Source: an uncultured Paracoccaceae bacterium
GTDB lineage: Bacteria; Pseudomonadota; Alphaproteobacteria; Rhodobacterales; Rhodobacteraceae
Assembly: GCA_947497185.1 (NCBI GenBank)
Contig: CANMFL010000009.1
Location: 62,001-126,000 of the forward strand
DNA: 64,000 bases
Direction of reading: 5' to 3'
A program made the translations under genes and the position numbers. Every line of letters begins with the position of its first letter. The stretch's first letter is position 1. The notes under the pieces are model-generated. The model worked only from the letters and a program-made list of their open reading frames with translations, had not been told where the DNA came from and did no database searches. Positions 51,935-60,531 of this stretch are shown piece by piece.

Positions 51935-54267
51935 GCGTCGCAAAACCACTGCCGCATGATGCCGCCAAACTGCACGTGACAGGCGCGGCCCGCTATATCG
52001 ACGACATTCCAACGCCCACAGGCACGCTGCACCTTGCGTTCGGCATGTCAGAAGTCGCGTGTGGCACGATCACCGCGATGAACTTAGACAAAGTGCGTGC
52101 CGCTGATGGCGTGGTCGCTGTGATGGTCGCGGACGATCTGCCCTTTGCCAATGACGTGTCGCCCTCTGCACATGACGAGCCGCTCTTGGCCGTGGACACC
52201 GTGCATTACCTTGGCCAGCCGCTGTTTCTGGTCATCGCCACATCGCACCTTGCTGCGCGCAAAGCGGCGCGATTGGGCGATATTGAGATTGCAGAGCAAA
52301 GGCCGATCCTTACGATAGATCAGGCGCTGGCGGCGGATAGTCGTTTCGAAGAAGGCCCGCGTATCTGGACAAAAGGCGACGTTGATACCGCCCTGACAGG
52401 CGCCGCGCACAGGCTGCAAGGCACAATTGAGATGGGCGGTCAGGAGCATTTCTACCTCGAAGGCCAAGCCGCGCTTGCGCTACCGCAAGAAGATGGCGAA
52501 ATGGTCGTGCATTCCTCGACCCAACACCCCACCGAAATCCAGCACAAAGTCGCAGATGCGCTGGGCGTGGCGATGAATGATGTGCGCTGCGAAGTGAGGC
52601 GCATGGGTGGCGGTTTTGGTGGAAAAGAAAGCCAAGGCAACGCGTTAGCTGTTGGCTGTGCCGTCGCTGCGCGTCTGACTGGCAAGCCTTGCAAGATGCG
52701 CTACGACCGCGATGACGATATGACGATCACTGGGAAACGACATGATTTCCGGATTGATTATGACGTGGGCTATGATTCCGATGGGCGCGTGACTGGCGTT
52801 GATTTTACGCAAGCAACACGCTGCGGTTGGGCGCTTGATCTATCGTTGCCAGTGGCTGATCGTGCGATGTTGCACGCGGATAACGCGTATAATTTGCCGA
52901 CTGCGCGGATCACCTCGCATCGGTTGAAAACCAACACGCAATCCGCCACCGCCTATCGTGGTTTTGGTGGTCCGCAGGGTGTTGTTGGGATCGAACGGGT
53001 GATGGACCACATCGCGGCCGAACTGGGGCTTGATCCTATTCTGGTGCGGCAGCGCAATTATTATGCGGAAATGGACGGCAGCAGCAATTCACGCGGCACA
53101 CGTTTTGGCGGTGAACATTCGCCAAAAACTGCTGGCCAAACAACGCCCTACCGCATGGAAGTCACTGACTTCATCCTGCACAGCATGACTGACACTTTGC
53201 TGAAATCCAGCGATTACGAAGCTCGCAAAGCTGCTGTCGCGAAATTCAACGCCGAAAACACGATCCTCAAACGCGGCATCGCCTTTTCGCCCGTCAAATT
53301 CGGGATTTCCTTTACACTGACCCACCTGAACCAAGCGGGGGCCTTGGTGCATGTTTACCAAGACGGCTCGATCCGCATGAACCATGGTGGCACGGAAATG
53401 GGGCAGGGGCTGTTCCAAAAGGTCGCCCAAGTCGCGGCGTCGCGCTTTGGTGTCGACGTATCAACCGTCAAGATCACGGCCACTGACACGGGCAAGGTGC
53501 CAAACACATCAGCCACCGCTGCATCATCCGGCACCGATTTGAACGGCATGGCGGTGCAGATCGCCTGTGACACGATCCGCGACCGGATCGCTGCATTTAT
53601 CGCAGAACAATATGAGGCCACCGCTGACGACGTGATTTTTGCGGACGGCAAAGTCACCGTCAACGACGCGACCATGACCTTCGCCGAGGCGGTTTTGCTA
53701 GCCTATAGCAACCGCGTCAGCCTTTCTGCGACGGGGTTCTACAAAACGCCGGACCTCGAATGGGACCGTATCAAAGGGCAGGGGCGGCCGTTCTTCTACT
53801 TTGCCCATGGCTGCGCCGTGACCGAAGTTGTGATCGACACGCTGACTGGCGAAAACCGCATTCTGCGCGCTGACATTCTGCACGACGCGGGCGCATCACT
53901 GAACCCTGACATTGATATCGGACAGGTCGAAGGTGGCTATGTGCAAGGCGCTGGCTGGCTGACGACGGAAGAACTGGTTTGGGACGACAAAGGGCGGCTG
54001 CGCACGCACGCGCCATCGACCTATAAAATCCCGGCCTGCTCTGATCGGCCTGATATTTTCAACGTGGCGCTTTGGGATCAACCGAACCCTGCACAAACCG
54101 TCTACCGATCCAAGGCCGTGGGCGAACCGCCGTTCATGCTGGGGATTTCCGCGTTTTTGGCGCTATCCAATGCGATTTCCAGCTGCGGAGAGGGCTATCC
54201 GGCGCTCGACGCACCAGCCACCGCCGAAGCAGTTTTGGACGCCGTGACCCGTGTGCGCAATGGGTGA
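51931..54267 (+). CDS. xdhB: Xanthine dehydrogenase large (molybdenum) subunit
   Basis: Molybdopterin-binding catalytic subunit, 778 residues. Cofactor-binding blocks are [14 protein letters not shown], whose Glu matches Glu232 of R. capsulatus XdhB, then [22 protein letters not shown], and [17 protein letters not shown]. The catalytic Glu (Glu730 in R. capsulatus) is in [14 protein letters not shown]. Length and motif order are normal. It overlaps xdhA at the start by four bases and xdhC at the end by eight. Confidence 0.96.
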   Translation: MSVAKPLPHDAAKLHVTGAARYIDDIPTPTGTLHLAFGMSEVACGTITAMNLDKVRAADGVVAVMVADDLPFANDVSPSAHDEPLLAVDTVHYLGQPLFLVIATSHLAARKAARLGDIEIAEQRPILTIDQALAADSRFEEGPRIWTKGDVDTALTGAAHRLQGTIEMGGQEHFYLEGQAALALPQEDGEMVVHSSTQHPTEIQHKVADALGVAMNDVRCEVRRMGGGFGGKESQGNALAVGCAVAARLTGKPCKMRYDRDDDMTITGKRHDFRIDYDVGYDSDGRVTGVDFTQATRCGWALDLSLPVADRAMLHADNAYNLPTARITSHRLKTNTQSATAYRGFGGPQGVVGIERVMDHIAAELGLDPILVRQRNYYAEMDGSSNSRGTRFGGEHSPKTAGQTTPYRMEVTDFILHSMTDTLLKSSDYEARKAAVAKFNAENTILKRGIAFSPVKFGISFTLTHLNQAGALVHVYQDGSIRMNHGGTEMGQGLFQKVAQVAASRFGVDVSTVKITATDTGKVPNTSATAASSGTDLNGMAVQIACDTIRDRIAAFIAEQYEATADDVIFADGKVTVNDATMTFAEAVLLAYSNRVSLSATGFYKTPDLEWDRIKGQGRPFFYFAHGCAVTEVVIDTLTGENRILRADILHDAGASLNPDIDIGQVEGGYVQGAGWLTTEELVWDDKGRLRTHAPSTYKIPACSDRPDIFNVALWDQPNPAQTVYRSKAVGEPPFMLGISAFLALSNAISSCGEGYPALDAPATAEAVLDAVTRVRNG

Positions 54268-55012
54268 GAACCAGTGGATCACGATCACGGTCATGCGGAC
54301 CCAAGGATCGGCGCCGCGTGATGCAGGCACCGCGATGCGGGTGTTTGCGGACGGCCAAGACGGCACAATCGGCGGCGGCGCGTTAGAATGGGAAGCCACG
54401 GCAATCGCGCGCGAAATGCTGGCGAATGGCAAGACTGACATGCAACGTGTCATGCCGCTGGGGCCTGACCTTGGGCAGTGCTGCGGCGGGACCGTGACGC
54501 TTGGGTTTCAGCAGGGGGTGGCTGTCGGTGAGGCTACACAACCCGCTTTATGGATTTGGGGCGCTGGGCACGTGGGCCGCGCGATTGCGGGCGTTTTCGC
54601 ACCTTTCAATGACCGCCCAATTACGCTGATCGACACCACCGCTGCACGTATGCCGAGCAACCTGCCAGACGGCGTTGCCCCATTGGTTGCGGCGGACCTG
54701 TTGCTGGTCGTGCCACATGCCCCCTCAAACGCGGATCACTTGGTGCTAACCTATTCACATGACATAGATTTAGCGCTCTGCGATGCCTTGCTACGGCGCG
54801 ATTTTGGTAGCATTGGTCTGATCGGATCCGATACAAAATGGACACGGTTTCGGCGCAGATTAACGGCGATGGGTCATGGTAAAGAACAAATTTCACGCAT
54901 TGCCTGTCCGATTGGCGATCCGGCCCTTGGAAAACACCCTCAAGCAATTGCGCTCAGCGTTGCGACGACCATGCTAACCACGCAAAGCGTGAAAGAGGAA
55001 CGCACCGGATGA
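54260..55012 (+). CDS. xdhC: Xanthine dehydrogenase accessory protein XdhC
   Basis: Molybdenum cofactor chaperone that inserts sulfurated Moco into XdhB. The 250-residue protein begins with WITITVMRTQGSAPRDAGTAMRVF and contains GTIGGGALEWEATAIA, LGPDLGQCCGGTVTL and the Rossmann-like WIWGAGHVGRAIAGVFAPF, followed by DFGSIGLIGSDTKWTRFRRRL and IGDPALGKHPQAIALSVA. The Cys-Cys in GQCCGG lies where Moco is bound. The start is ATG 54260 within the xdhB end. It overlaps the ABC transporter ATPase gene by four bases, tying transport to enzyme maturation. Confidence 0.94.
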   Translation: MGENQWITITVMRTQGSAPRDAGTAMRVFADGQDGTIGGGALEWEATAIAREMLANGKTDMQRVMPLGPDLGQCCGGTVTLGFQQGVAVGEATQPALWIWGAGHVGRAIAGVFAPFNDRPITLIDTTAARMPSNLPDGVAPLVAADLLLVVPHAPSNADHLVLTYSHDIDLALCDALLRRDFGSIGLIGSDTKWTRFRRRLTAMGHGKEQISRIACPIGDPALGKHPQAIALSVATTMLTTQSVKEERTG

Positions 55013-56535
55013 GTGAGATTTTACTGGCGCTAAAAGGCTTAAGCAAAGCCTACCCCGGTGTTGTGGCGAACAGCGATGTGTCGTTCGACATTGAGCGTGG
55101 CGAAATCCACGCGCTTTTGGGGGAAAACGGTGCTGGTAAGTCGACGCTGGTGAAAACGATCTACGGCTTGGTGAAGCCCGATACGGGGACGATGACGCTG
55201 AACGGCGCGGCCTTTACGCCCGCCGAACCACGTGCCGCACGGATCGCTGGGGTGGCGATGGTGTTCCAACACTTCTCACTGTTCGATGCGATGAACGTGG
55301 CCGAAAACATCGCGTTGGGGATGGAAAACCCACCACCGCAGCGCGAAATCGCAGCGCGTGTACGCGAGGTGTCGGAAAAATATGGGCTGCCGCTGGACCC
55401 GTCACGGATCGTCGGTGAATTATCCGCAGGCGAACGGCAACGCGTTGAAATCATTCGCTGTCTTTTGCAGGACCCTAAACTGCTGATCATGGACGAGCCG
55501 ACATCGGTGCTAACCCCGCAAGAGGTCGATATTCTGTTCGAAACCTTGCGCAAATTGTCCGCTGAAGGCACGGCGATCCTCTATATCTCGCATAAACTCG
55601 AAGAAATCCGCAGCCTGTGTGACCGCGCAACGGTCCTGCGTCTGGGTGCTGTTGTCGGCGACTGCATCCCGCGTGACACGTCGGCGCGGGACATGGCAGA
55701 ACTGATGGTCGGCGCGAAACTGCAAGTCCCGACCAAGGCTGAACGGGCCGTCGGGCGCGGTGTTCTCGTGCTTAACGGGCTTAGCGCACCTGCACCGCAT
55801 CAGTATGGTACGCCTTTGCGTGATATTAACCTGCGCGTTCGCGCTGGCGAAGTCATGGGAATCGGCGGCGTCGCAGGCAACGGGCAAGACGAATTGGTCG
55901 CGGCACTGTCTGGCGAAATGCGCACGGCAAACGGCATGGTGATGTTGGACGAACAACCGATCGGCAAGCTCGGGCCAAATGCGCGGCGTAAACTGGGATT
56001 GTCAGTCGCCCCCGAAGAACGCAACGGACACGCCGCCGCTGGTGATATGTCCTTAGTCGAAAACGCGGTTCTCACGGGTGCTGTGCGGCAAGGCCTCACA
56101 TCGCGGGGCTTCCTGCGGTGGGGTAAGGCGCGGGCCTATGCGGATCAGATCATCAAAGATTTCGATGTCCGCACGCCCGGTGCGGCAAACACGGCAGGGG
56201 CCTTGTCCGGCGGGAACCTTCAGAAATTCGTGATCGGCCGCGAGATATTGCAGGCCCCTGACGTCTTGGTCGTGAACCAACCGACGTGGGGCGTCGATGC
56301 GGCGGCGGCGGCTTCCATCCGGCAAGCGCTGCTTGATCTGGCGGCCAACGGGGCCGCAGTGATTGTGATCTCGCAAGATTTGGACGAGTTGATGGAAATC
56401 TCCGACCAATTCGCAGCGTTGAACGAAGGCCGTTTATCAGAGCCACGCGCTGCAAACGGGCTGACGGTGGACGAAATCGGGCTGATGTTGGGCGGTGCAC
56501 ACGACATGGAGGTCGCCCATGTTGCAACGTCGTAA
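55009..56535 (+). CDS. BMP-type ABC transporter, tandem ATP-binding protein
   Basis: A 508-residue ATPase of the nucleoside/purine (BmpA, NupO-like) importer family with two ATPase domains. The first is complete: Walker A GENGAGKST at 38-46, signature LSAGERQRV, Walker B LLIMDEPTS. The second is degenerate: the P-loop is GVAGNGQDE, the signature is LSGGNLQKF, and Walker B reads VLVVNQPTWGVD with Gln in place of the catalytic Glu, as is normal in this family. It couples to the two permeases 56575-57657 and 57657-58571. The location within an xdh operon suggests purine or nucleoside import. Confidence 0.93.
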   Translation: MSEILLALKGLSKAYPGVVANSDVSFDIERGEIHALLGENGAGKSTLVKTIYGLVKPDTGTMTLNGAAFTPAEPRAARIAGVAMVFQHFSLFDAMNVAENIALGMENPPPQREIAARVREVSEKYGLPLDPSRIVGELSAGERQRVEIIRCLLQDPKLLIMDEPTSVLTPQEVDILFETLRKLSAEGTAILYISHKLEEIRSLCDRATVLRLGAVVGDCIPRDTSARDMAELMVGAKLQVPTKAERAVGRGVLVLNGLSAPAPHQYGTPLRDINLRVRAGEVMGIGGVAGNGQDELVAALSGEMRTANGMVMLDEQPIGKLGPNARRKLGLSVAPEERNGHAAAGDMSLVENAVLTGAVRQGLTSRGFLRWGKARAYADQIIKDFDVRTPGAANTAGALSGGNLQKFVIGREILQAPDVLVVNQPTWGVDAAAAASIRQALLDLAANGAAVIVISQDLDELMEISDQFAALNEGRLSEPRAANGLTVDEIGLMLGGAHDMEVAHVATS

Positions 56536-56574
56536 GATGAGTTGTTTTGGCGAAATGAAACAGGGGGCGCGGTC

Positions 56575-57657
56575 ATGATCATGCTTGAGAAACGACCGCA
56601 GCCGTCGCAAGGCTGGACGCTGGCGACGCCGATTTTGGCGGTTTTACTGACGATGCTGGTGGGCGGCGCGTTGTTTGCGGCACTTGGCAAAGACCCGTTG
56701 GTGACGATCCGCACGATTTTTTATGACCCGCTGTTTTCGGAATTTGCATGGTATTATCGCCCGCAGTTGTTGGTGAAAGGCGCGCCGCTGGTATTGATTG
56801 CTATTGGCTTGTCGTTCGGATTTCGAGCCGGTGTGTGGAACATCGGTGCAGAGGGGCAATACATCATCGGCGCGATTTGTGGCGCGGCTGTTGGCCTTGC
56901 GCTGTACCCGATGGAGAGCGTGTTCATCTTTCCGGCAATGGTGATTGCGGGGGCGTTGGGCGGCATGCTGTGGGCGATGATCCCCGGCATTCTGCGGGTG
57001 AAATTCGGCACGAACGAGATTTTAGTGTCGCTGATGCTGGTCTATGTGGCCGAGCAATTGCTGGCATCTATGGCGCTCGGTACGTTGCGCAATCCCGAAG
57101 GCATGGGCTTTCCCGGATCACGGAACCTGTCGCAATATCCATCAGCGGCGAACCTTGAGTTGATCTCTGGATCGGGTATGCACTGGGGTGTTGTCGCGGC
57201 GTTTATCGCGGTGATTTTTGCCTACATCATGCTGTCGCGTCATATCTTTGGATTTCAGGTGCGATTGTCCGGCCTTGCCCCGCGTGCGGCTGCGTTTTCG
57301 GGCGTCAATCCGGGCAGGCTGATCCTGCTGTGTATGGCGATATCGGGCGGGCTTGCTGGTCTCGCTGGATTGTTCGAAGTCGCGGGGCCTGCGGGTCAAA
57401 TTAGCATCGATTTCAACGTGGGCTACGGATTTACCGCGATTATCGTGGCGTTTCTGGGACGTTTGCATCCTGTCGGGATTTTGCTGGCGGGTGGGTTGAT
57501 GGCGCTGACCTATATCGGCGGCGAAATTGCGCAGAGCAAACTCGGCCTGCCGGGTGGTGCTATTCAACTGCTGCAAGGGATGTTGCTGTTCTTCTTGCTC
57601 GCGGTGGATGTGTTAACGCATTACCGCGTCCGATTTGGGCAGGGGGAGGTCGCGTAA
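56575..57657 (+). CDS. BMP-type ABC transporter permease 1
   Basis: A 360-residue inner-membrane permease of the BPD-type, RbsC-like fold. Helices are visible throughout, and the core blocks are APLVLIAIGLSFGFRAGVWNIGAEGQYIIGAI, FGTNEILVSLMLVYVAEQLL, and GFTAIIVAFLGRLHPVGILLAGGLMA. The start ATG 56575 follows CAGGGGGCG; an upstream TTG at 56542 is less likely. It begins 39 bases after the ATPase gene stop and its stop shares one base with the next permease start. Substrate is presumably a purine or nucleoside, inferred from operon context. Confidence 0.92.
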   Translation: MIMLEKRPQPSQGWTLATPILAVLLTMLVGGALFAALGKDPLVTIRTIFYDPLFSEFAWYYRPQLLVKGAPLVLIAIGLSFGFRAGVWNIGAEGQYIIGAICGAAVGLALYPMESVFIFPAMVIAGALGGMLWAMIPGILRVKFGTNEILVSLMLVYVAEQLLASMALGTLRNPEGMGFPGSRNLSQYPSAANLELISGSGMHWGVVAAFIAVIFAYIMLSRHIFGFQVRLSGLAPRAAAFSGVNPGRLILLCMAISGGLAGLAGLFEVAGPAGQISIDFNVGYGFTAIIVAFLGRLHPVGILLAGGLMALTYIGGEIAQSKLGLPGGAIQLLQGMLLFFLLAVDVLTHYRVRFGQGEVA

Positions 57658-58571
57658 TGGATCTGTCATCAATCAACCCGATCCTGTTGCTCGCATCGCT
57701 TATGGTCGCAGCAACGCCGATCATGTTGGCCGCGATTGGCGAATTGGTCGTAGAGCGGTCCGGCGTTTTGAACCTTGGCGTTGAAGGCATGATGATCACG
57801 GGCGCTGTCTGTGGGTTCATCGTCTCGGTGAGTACCGGATCGCCATGGATTGGGTTCATTGGCGCGGCTATCGGCGGTGCGATACTGGCGTCGTTATTCG
57901 GGGTCCTGACACAGTATTTACTGTCGAACCAAGTGGCGACGGGCCTTGCGCTGACCCTGTTCGGGTTGGGGCTGTCTGCGCTGATGGGCCAAGGTTATAT
58001 CGGGATCAAAGCGCCTAGTTTTCCTGATTGGCACATCCCGCTGCTGGGCGACATTCCGGTGATCGGCCCGATTGTTTTCCAGCACGATCCGATGGTCTAT
58101 GTCGGCCTGTTGATCGTGCTGGCGGTCTGGGCGTTTCTGAAATTCAGCCGTGCGGGTCTGATCCTACGTGCTGTGGGCGAAAATCACGATGCGGCTCATG
58201 CACTGGGCTACAAAGTCAAACGCGTGCGAATGCTGGCGATTATGTTTGGCGGGGCTTGTGCTGGGCTTGGCGGTGCGTACCTCAGCCTTGTGCGGGTGCC
58301 GCAATGGACCGAAGGTATGACTGCAGGTGCTGGCTGGATCGCCCTTGCCATCGTTGTTTTTGCAAGCTGGAAACCTGGTCGGCTTTTGCTGGGTGCCTAC
58401 CTTTTTGGCGGGGTGACTGTTTTGCAGCTGAACCTGCAGGCCGCTGGTATGGCAATTCCGGTCGAATATCTTTCGATGGCGCCGTATCTGGCAACCACCG
58501 TCGTTCTGGTTATTATGCGGGCTGGACGTGCGCCCGGATCACTGGGCCGAATCTTTCACGCCTCGCGTTAG
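57657..58571 (+). CDS. BMP-type ABC transporter permease 2
   Basis: A 304-residue inner-membrane permease pairing with the preceding one. It has the typical blocks ATPIMLAAIGELVVERSGVLNLGVEGMMITGAVCGF, LLSNQVATGLALTLFGLGLSALMG, and GENHDAAHALGYKVKRVRMLAIMFGGACAGLGGAYLSL, the last being the cytoplasmic coupling region. WTEGMTAGAGWIALAIVVFASW is also standard. It starts within the stop codon of permease 1 (TAATG) and is followed 37 bases later by the binding protein gene. Confidence 0.93.
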   Translation: MDLSSINPILLLASLMVAATPIMLAAIGELVVERSGVLNLGVEGMMITGAVCGFIVSVSTGSPWIGFIGAAIGGAILASLFGVLTQYLLSNQVATGLALTLFGLGLSALMGQGYIGIKAPSFPDWHIPLLGDIPVIGPIVFQHDPMVYVGLLIVLAVWAFLKFSRAGLILRAVGENHDAAHALGYKVKRVRMLAIMFGGACAGLGGAYLSLVRVPQWTEGMTAGAGWIALAIVVFASWKPGRLLLGAYLFGGVTVLQLNLQAAGMAIPVEYLSMAPYLATTVVLVIMRAGRAPGSLGRIFHASR

Positions 58572-58608
58572 GGGCATACGACCACGACCATCAATGGGGA
58601 TTAAAAAC

Positions 58609-59691
58609 ATGATGAAATCACTTCTGACCGGGGCAACTTTTGCCCTTGGCCTGACAACTGCGGCTTTCGCGCAAGACGAAACCACAAAGGTCGGCTTTAT
58701 CTACGTAGGCCCAGTCGGCGACGGCGGCTGGACATACGAGCACAACCAAGGCCGCTTGGCTGTCGAAGAGCATTTCGGTGACGCGGTTGAAACCGTATTT
58801 GTCGAAAGCGTCCCAGAGGGCCCAGACGCCGAACGTGTGATGACGCAGATGGCGCTCGACGGTGCTGACCTGATTTTCTCGACATCCTTTGGTTTCATGG
58901 ACCCGACGATCAACGTCGCTGGCAAATTCCCGGACGTGAAATTCGAGCACGCGACGGGCTACAAGCAAGCTGACAACGTGTCTGTCTATTCTGCACGCTT
59001 CTACGAAGGCCGTGCTGTGCAAGGCCACATCGCGGGTCAGATGACCGAAAGCAACGTGATCGGCTACATCGCGTCCTTCCCGATCCCAGAAGTTATTCGC
59101 GGCATCAACGCAGCCTACCTGCAAGCCAAAGCGGTGAACCCTGACGTCGAGTTCAAAATCGTTTGGGCCTACACGTGGTTTGATCCTGCCAAAGAAGCCG
59201 AAGCAGCAACTGTTCTGATTGAACAAGGCGCTGACGTAATCCTGCAGCACACCGATTCCACCGCACCACAAGCAGCAGCCCAAGCTGCTGGTAACGTTGC
59301 AACATTCGGTCAGGCGTCTGACATGGCTGAATTCGGTCCATACCCGCGCGTATCCTCGATCATCGACAACTGGTCCCCGTACTACATCGCACGCACACAA
59401 GCCGTGATTGATGGCACATGGGAAAGCACAAGCACATGGGACGGTATCGCACCGGGCATGGTTGGCATTGGTGAAATCACCGATTCAGTACCTGCCGAGA
59501 TTAAAGCATCCGCTGAAGCGATGATCGAATCAATCCGTTCGGGCGAAATGCACCCGTTCACTGGTCCGATCAACAAGCAAGACGGGTCTGTCTGGTTGGC
59601 TGAAGGCGAAACCGCATCCGACTATGGTGATGACGGCTTGGCTGGCATGAACTTTTACGTTGAAGGCATTGTAGGCGACGTTCCGCAATAA
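58609..59691 (+). CDS. BMP family ABC transporter substrate-binding protein
   Basis: A 360-residue periplasmic binding protein (BmpA/PnrA family) with signal peptide MMKSLLTGATFALGLTTAAFA before QDETT. Landmarks are KVGFIYVGPVGDGGWTYEHNQGR, FGDAVETVFVESVPEGPDAERVMTQMALDGADLIFSTSFGFMD, ASFPIPEVIRGINAAYLQAKAVNP and VILQHTDSTAPQAAAQ. ATG 58609 or 58612 is the start, after ATGGGGATT. It completes a transporter encoded entirely downstream of xdhABC; a purine, nucleoside or related base is the expected ligand, but specificity is not proven. A strong terminator follows. Confidence 0.93.
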   Translation: MMKSLLTGATFALGLTTAAFAQDETTKVGFIYVGPVGDGGWTYEHNQGRLAVEEHFGDAVETVFVESVPEGPDAERVMTQMALDGADLIFSTSFGFMDPTINVAGKFPDVKFEHATGYKQADNVSVYSARFYEGRAVQGHIAGQMTESNVIGYIASFPIPEVIRGINAAYLQAKAVNPDVEFKIVWAYTWFDPAKEAEAATVLIEQGADVILQHTDSTAPQAAAQAAGNVATFGQASDMAEFGPYPRVSSIIDNWSPYYIARTQAVIDGTWESTSTWDGIAPGMVGIGEITDSVPAEIKASAEAMIESIRSGEMHPFTGPINKQDGSVWLAEGETASDYGDDGLAGMNFYVEGIVGDVPQ

Positions 59692-59712
59692 GCGACGCTG
59701 CATAAATAAACG

Positions 59713-59741
59713 AAAGGCCCGCCAATTTTGGTGGGCCTTTT
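59713..59741 (+). terminator. Rho-independent terminator of the xdh-transporter operon
   Basis: AAAGGCCCGCC (59713-59723) pairs with GGTGGGCCTTT (59730-59740), including one G-T pair, with a six-base loop and a TTTT end. It lies 22 bases after the binding-protein stop and closes the run of plus-strand genes from xdhA. Confidence 0.9.
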
Positions 59742-59808
59742 GCATTTTAGCGTGTCCTGCCTATTTGCAAAGGGGGACAGGCACTTGGTGAGTGTCGGCG
59801 CATAAAAA

Positions 59809-59865
59809 ACTGGTGTGCCCGAGGGGAGGCGGCACACCAGTCCTTTGGACGGCACACTTTGTGCC
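59809..59865 (-). terminator. Terminator with nested alternative hairpin after the 59897-60118 gene
   Basis: On the minus strand a perfect 11-bp stem ACTGGTGTGCC/GGCACACCAGT (arms 59831-59841 and 59809-59819) is followed by TTTTTTATG. A second hairpin GGCACA/TGTGCC (59851-59865) precedes it and shares sequence with the terminator arms, so the two could compete. It lies 32-88 bases past the small membrane protein stop. Confidence 0.8.
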
Positions 59866-59896
59866 TCCCGGTTGTTCGTTTAGATCACGGGGTTGT

Positions 59897-60118
59897 CTAT
59901 TCCGCCGCTGGCGCTTCGGCCTCTGGCAGTTGAACGTTGACGTCGAGCGTCTCACCGCCACCACCACCGGAAAACATGCCGCTGTTTATTGCGAAAAAGC
60001 CCAGCAACAAGACTGCGACCAGCAAGCCTGCAATGAACCACCCGCCGCCACCGCTGCTCCGACCTGTGTCGGTGTGGATAACGGTTGTGTCTCGTGTATC
60101 GCGATCTCTATCGGCCAT
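59897..60118 (-). CDS. Small single-helix membrane protein
   Basis: A 73-residue protein with one membrane helix at about 27-46 (WFIAGLLVAVLLLGFFAIN). The N-terminal 25 residues are charged (MADRDRDTRDTTVIHTDTGR) and Gly-rich at their end, so they probably stay in the cytoplasm. The C-terminal tail is periplasmic, Gly-rich then acidic, ending LPEAEAPAAE. AAGGAGAT upstream supports the start. I recall similar short proteins in Rhodobacterales but none with a known role. A strong, oddly nested terminator follows. Confidence 0.8.
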   Translation of the reverse strand: MADRDRDTRDTTVIHTDTGRSSGGGGWFIAGLLVAVLLLGFFAINSGMFSGGGGGETLDVNVQLPEAEAPAAE

Positions 60119-60218
60119 CGGATATCTCCTTGATTAAGTTATCCAGAGAACGCGGCGACGTGATAAATGGTTCCGGCAAACGACGATTAACTTTAACAGA
60201 GAGGCTGAAAAGCTGTAT

Positions 60219-60422
60219 TTACCAGTGCGGCGGACGTTGATCGGCCAGCGGCACAGAGCCGCCCGCGTCCATCTCGCGCCCAGCCTCGCGTTCCATCAAC
60301 ATCGCGAGACGACGGGTCGCCACGGCGAGCTCGTTTTCTTGCCGTGCGACGATGTCGGACAGGTCTTCGACCGTTTTGGTCAGATGGGCGATTTGTTCTT
60401 CGATGTGTGTCACGTCTGTCAT
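60219..60422 (-). CDS. slyX: SlyX family protein
   Basis: A 67-residue coiled-coil protein. [40 protein letters not shown] forms a heptad-rich helix, and the C-terminus ends in DQRPPHW, the PPHY-like ending typical of SlyX. No catalytic residue is expected; the function of the family is unknown. It is divergent from hisS and stands alone. The start ATG 60422 is consistent with the short length of the family. Confidence 0.87.
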   Translation of the reverse strand: MTDVTHIEEQIAHLTKTVEDLSDIVARQENELAVATRRLAMLMEREAGREMDAGGSVPLADQRPPHW

Positions 60423-60531
60423 AATTCCCGCTTATCACGGCCCTCAGAGACTGCAAAGCCAATGCGCATTGCCCCAACCGCCTGTCCGCGCTAAACGGCA
60501 GGCGCATTCAAGCAATTCCATAGGACCCGAA

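Noticed and set aside
58618..59400. 260-codon open frame antisense to the BMP binding protein
   Set aside because: Inside a gene with a signal peptide and clear BMP-family blocks; no independent support.
60423..60531. Possible T-box or leader-peptide attenuator ahead of hisS
   Set aside because: T-boxes are not expected in alphaproteobacteria, and I see neither a T-box sequence nor a His-rich leader; only a short GCCTG/CAGGC inverted repeat is present.
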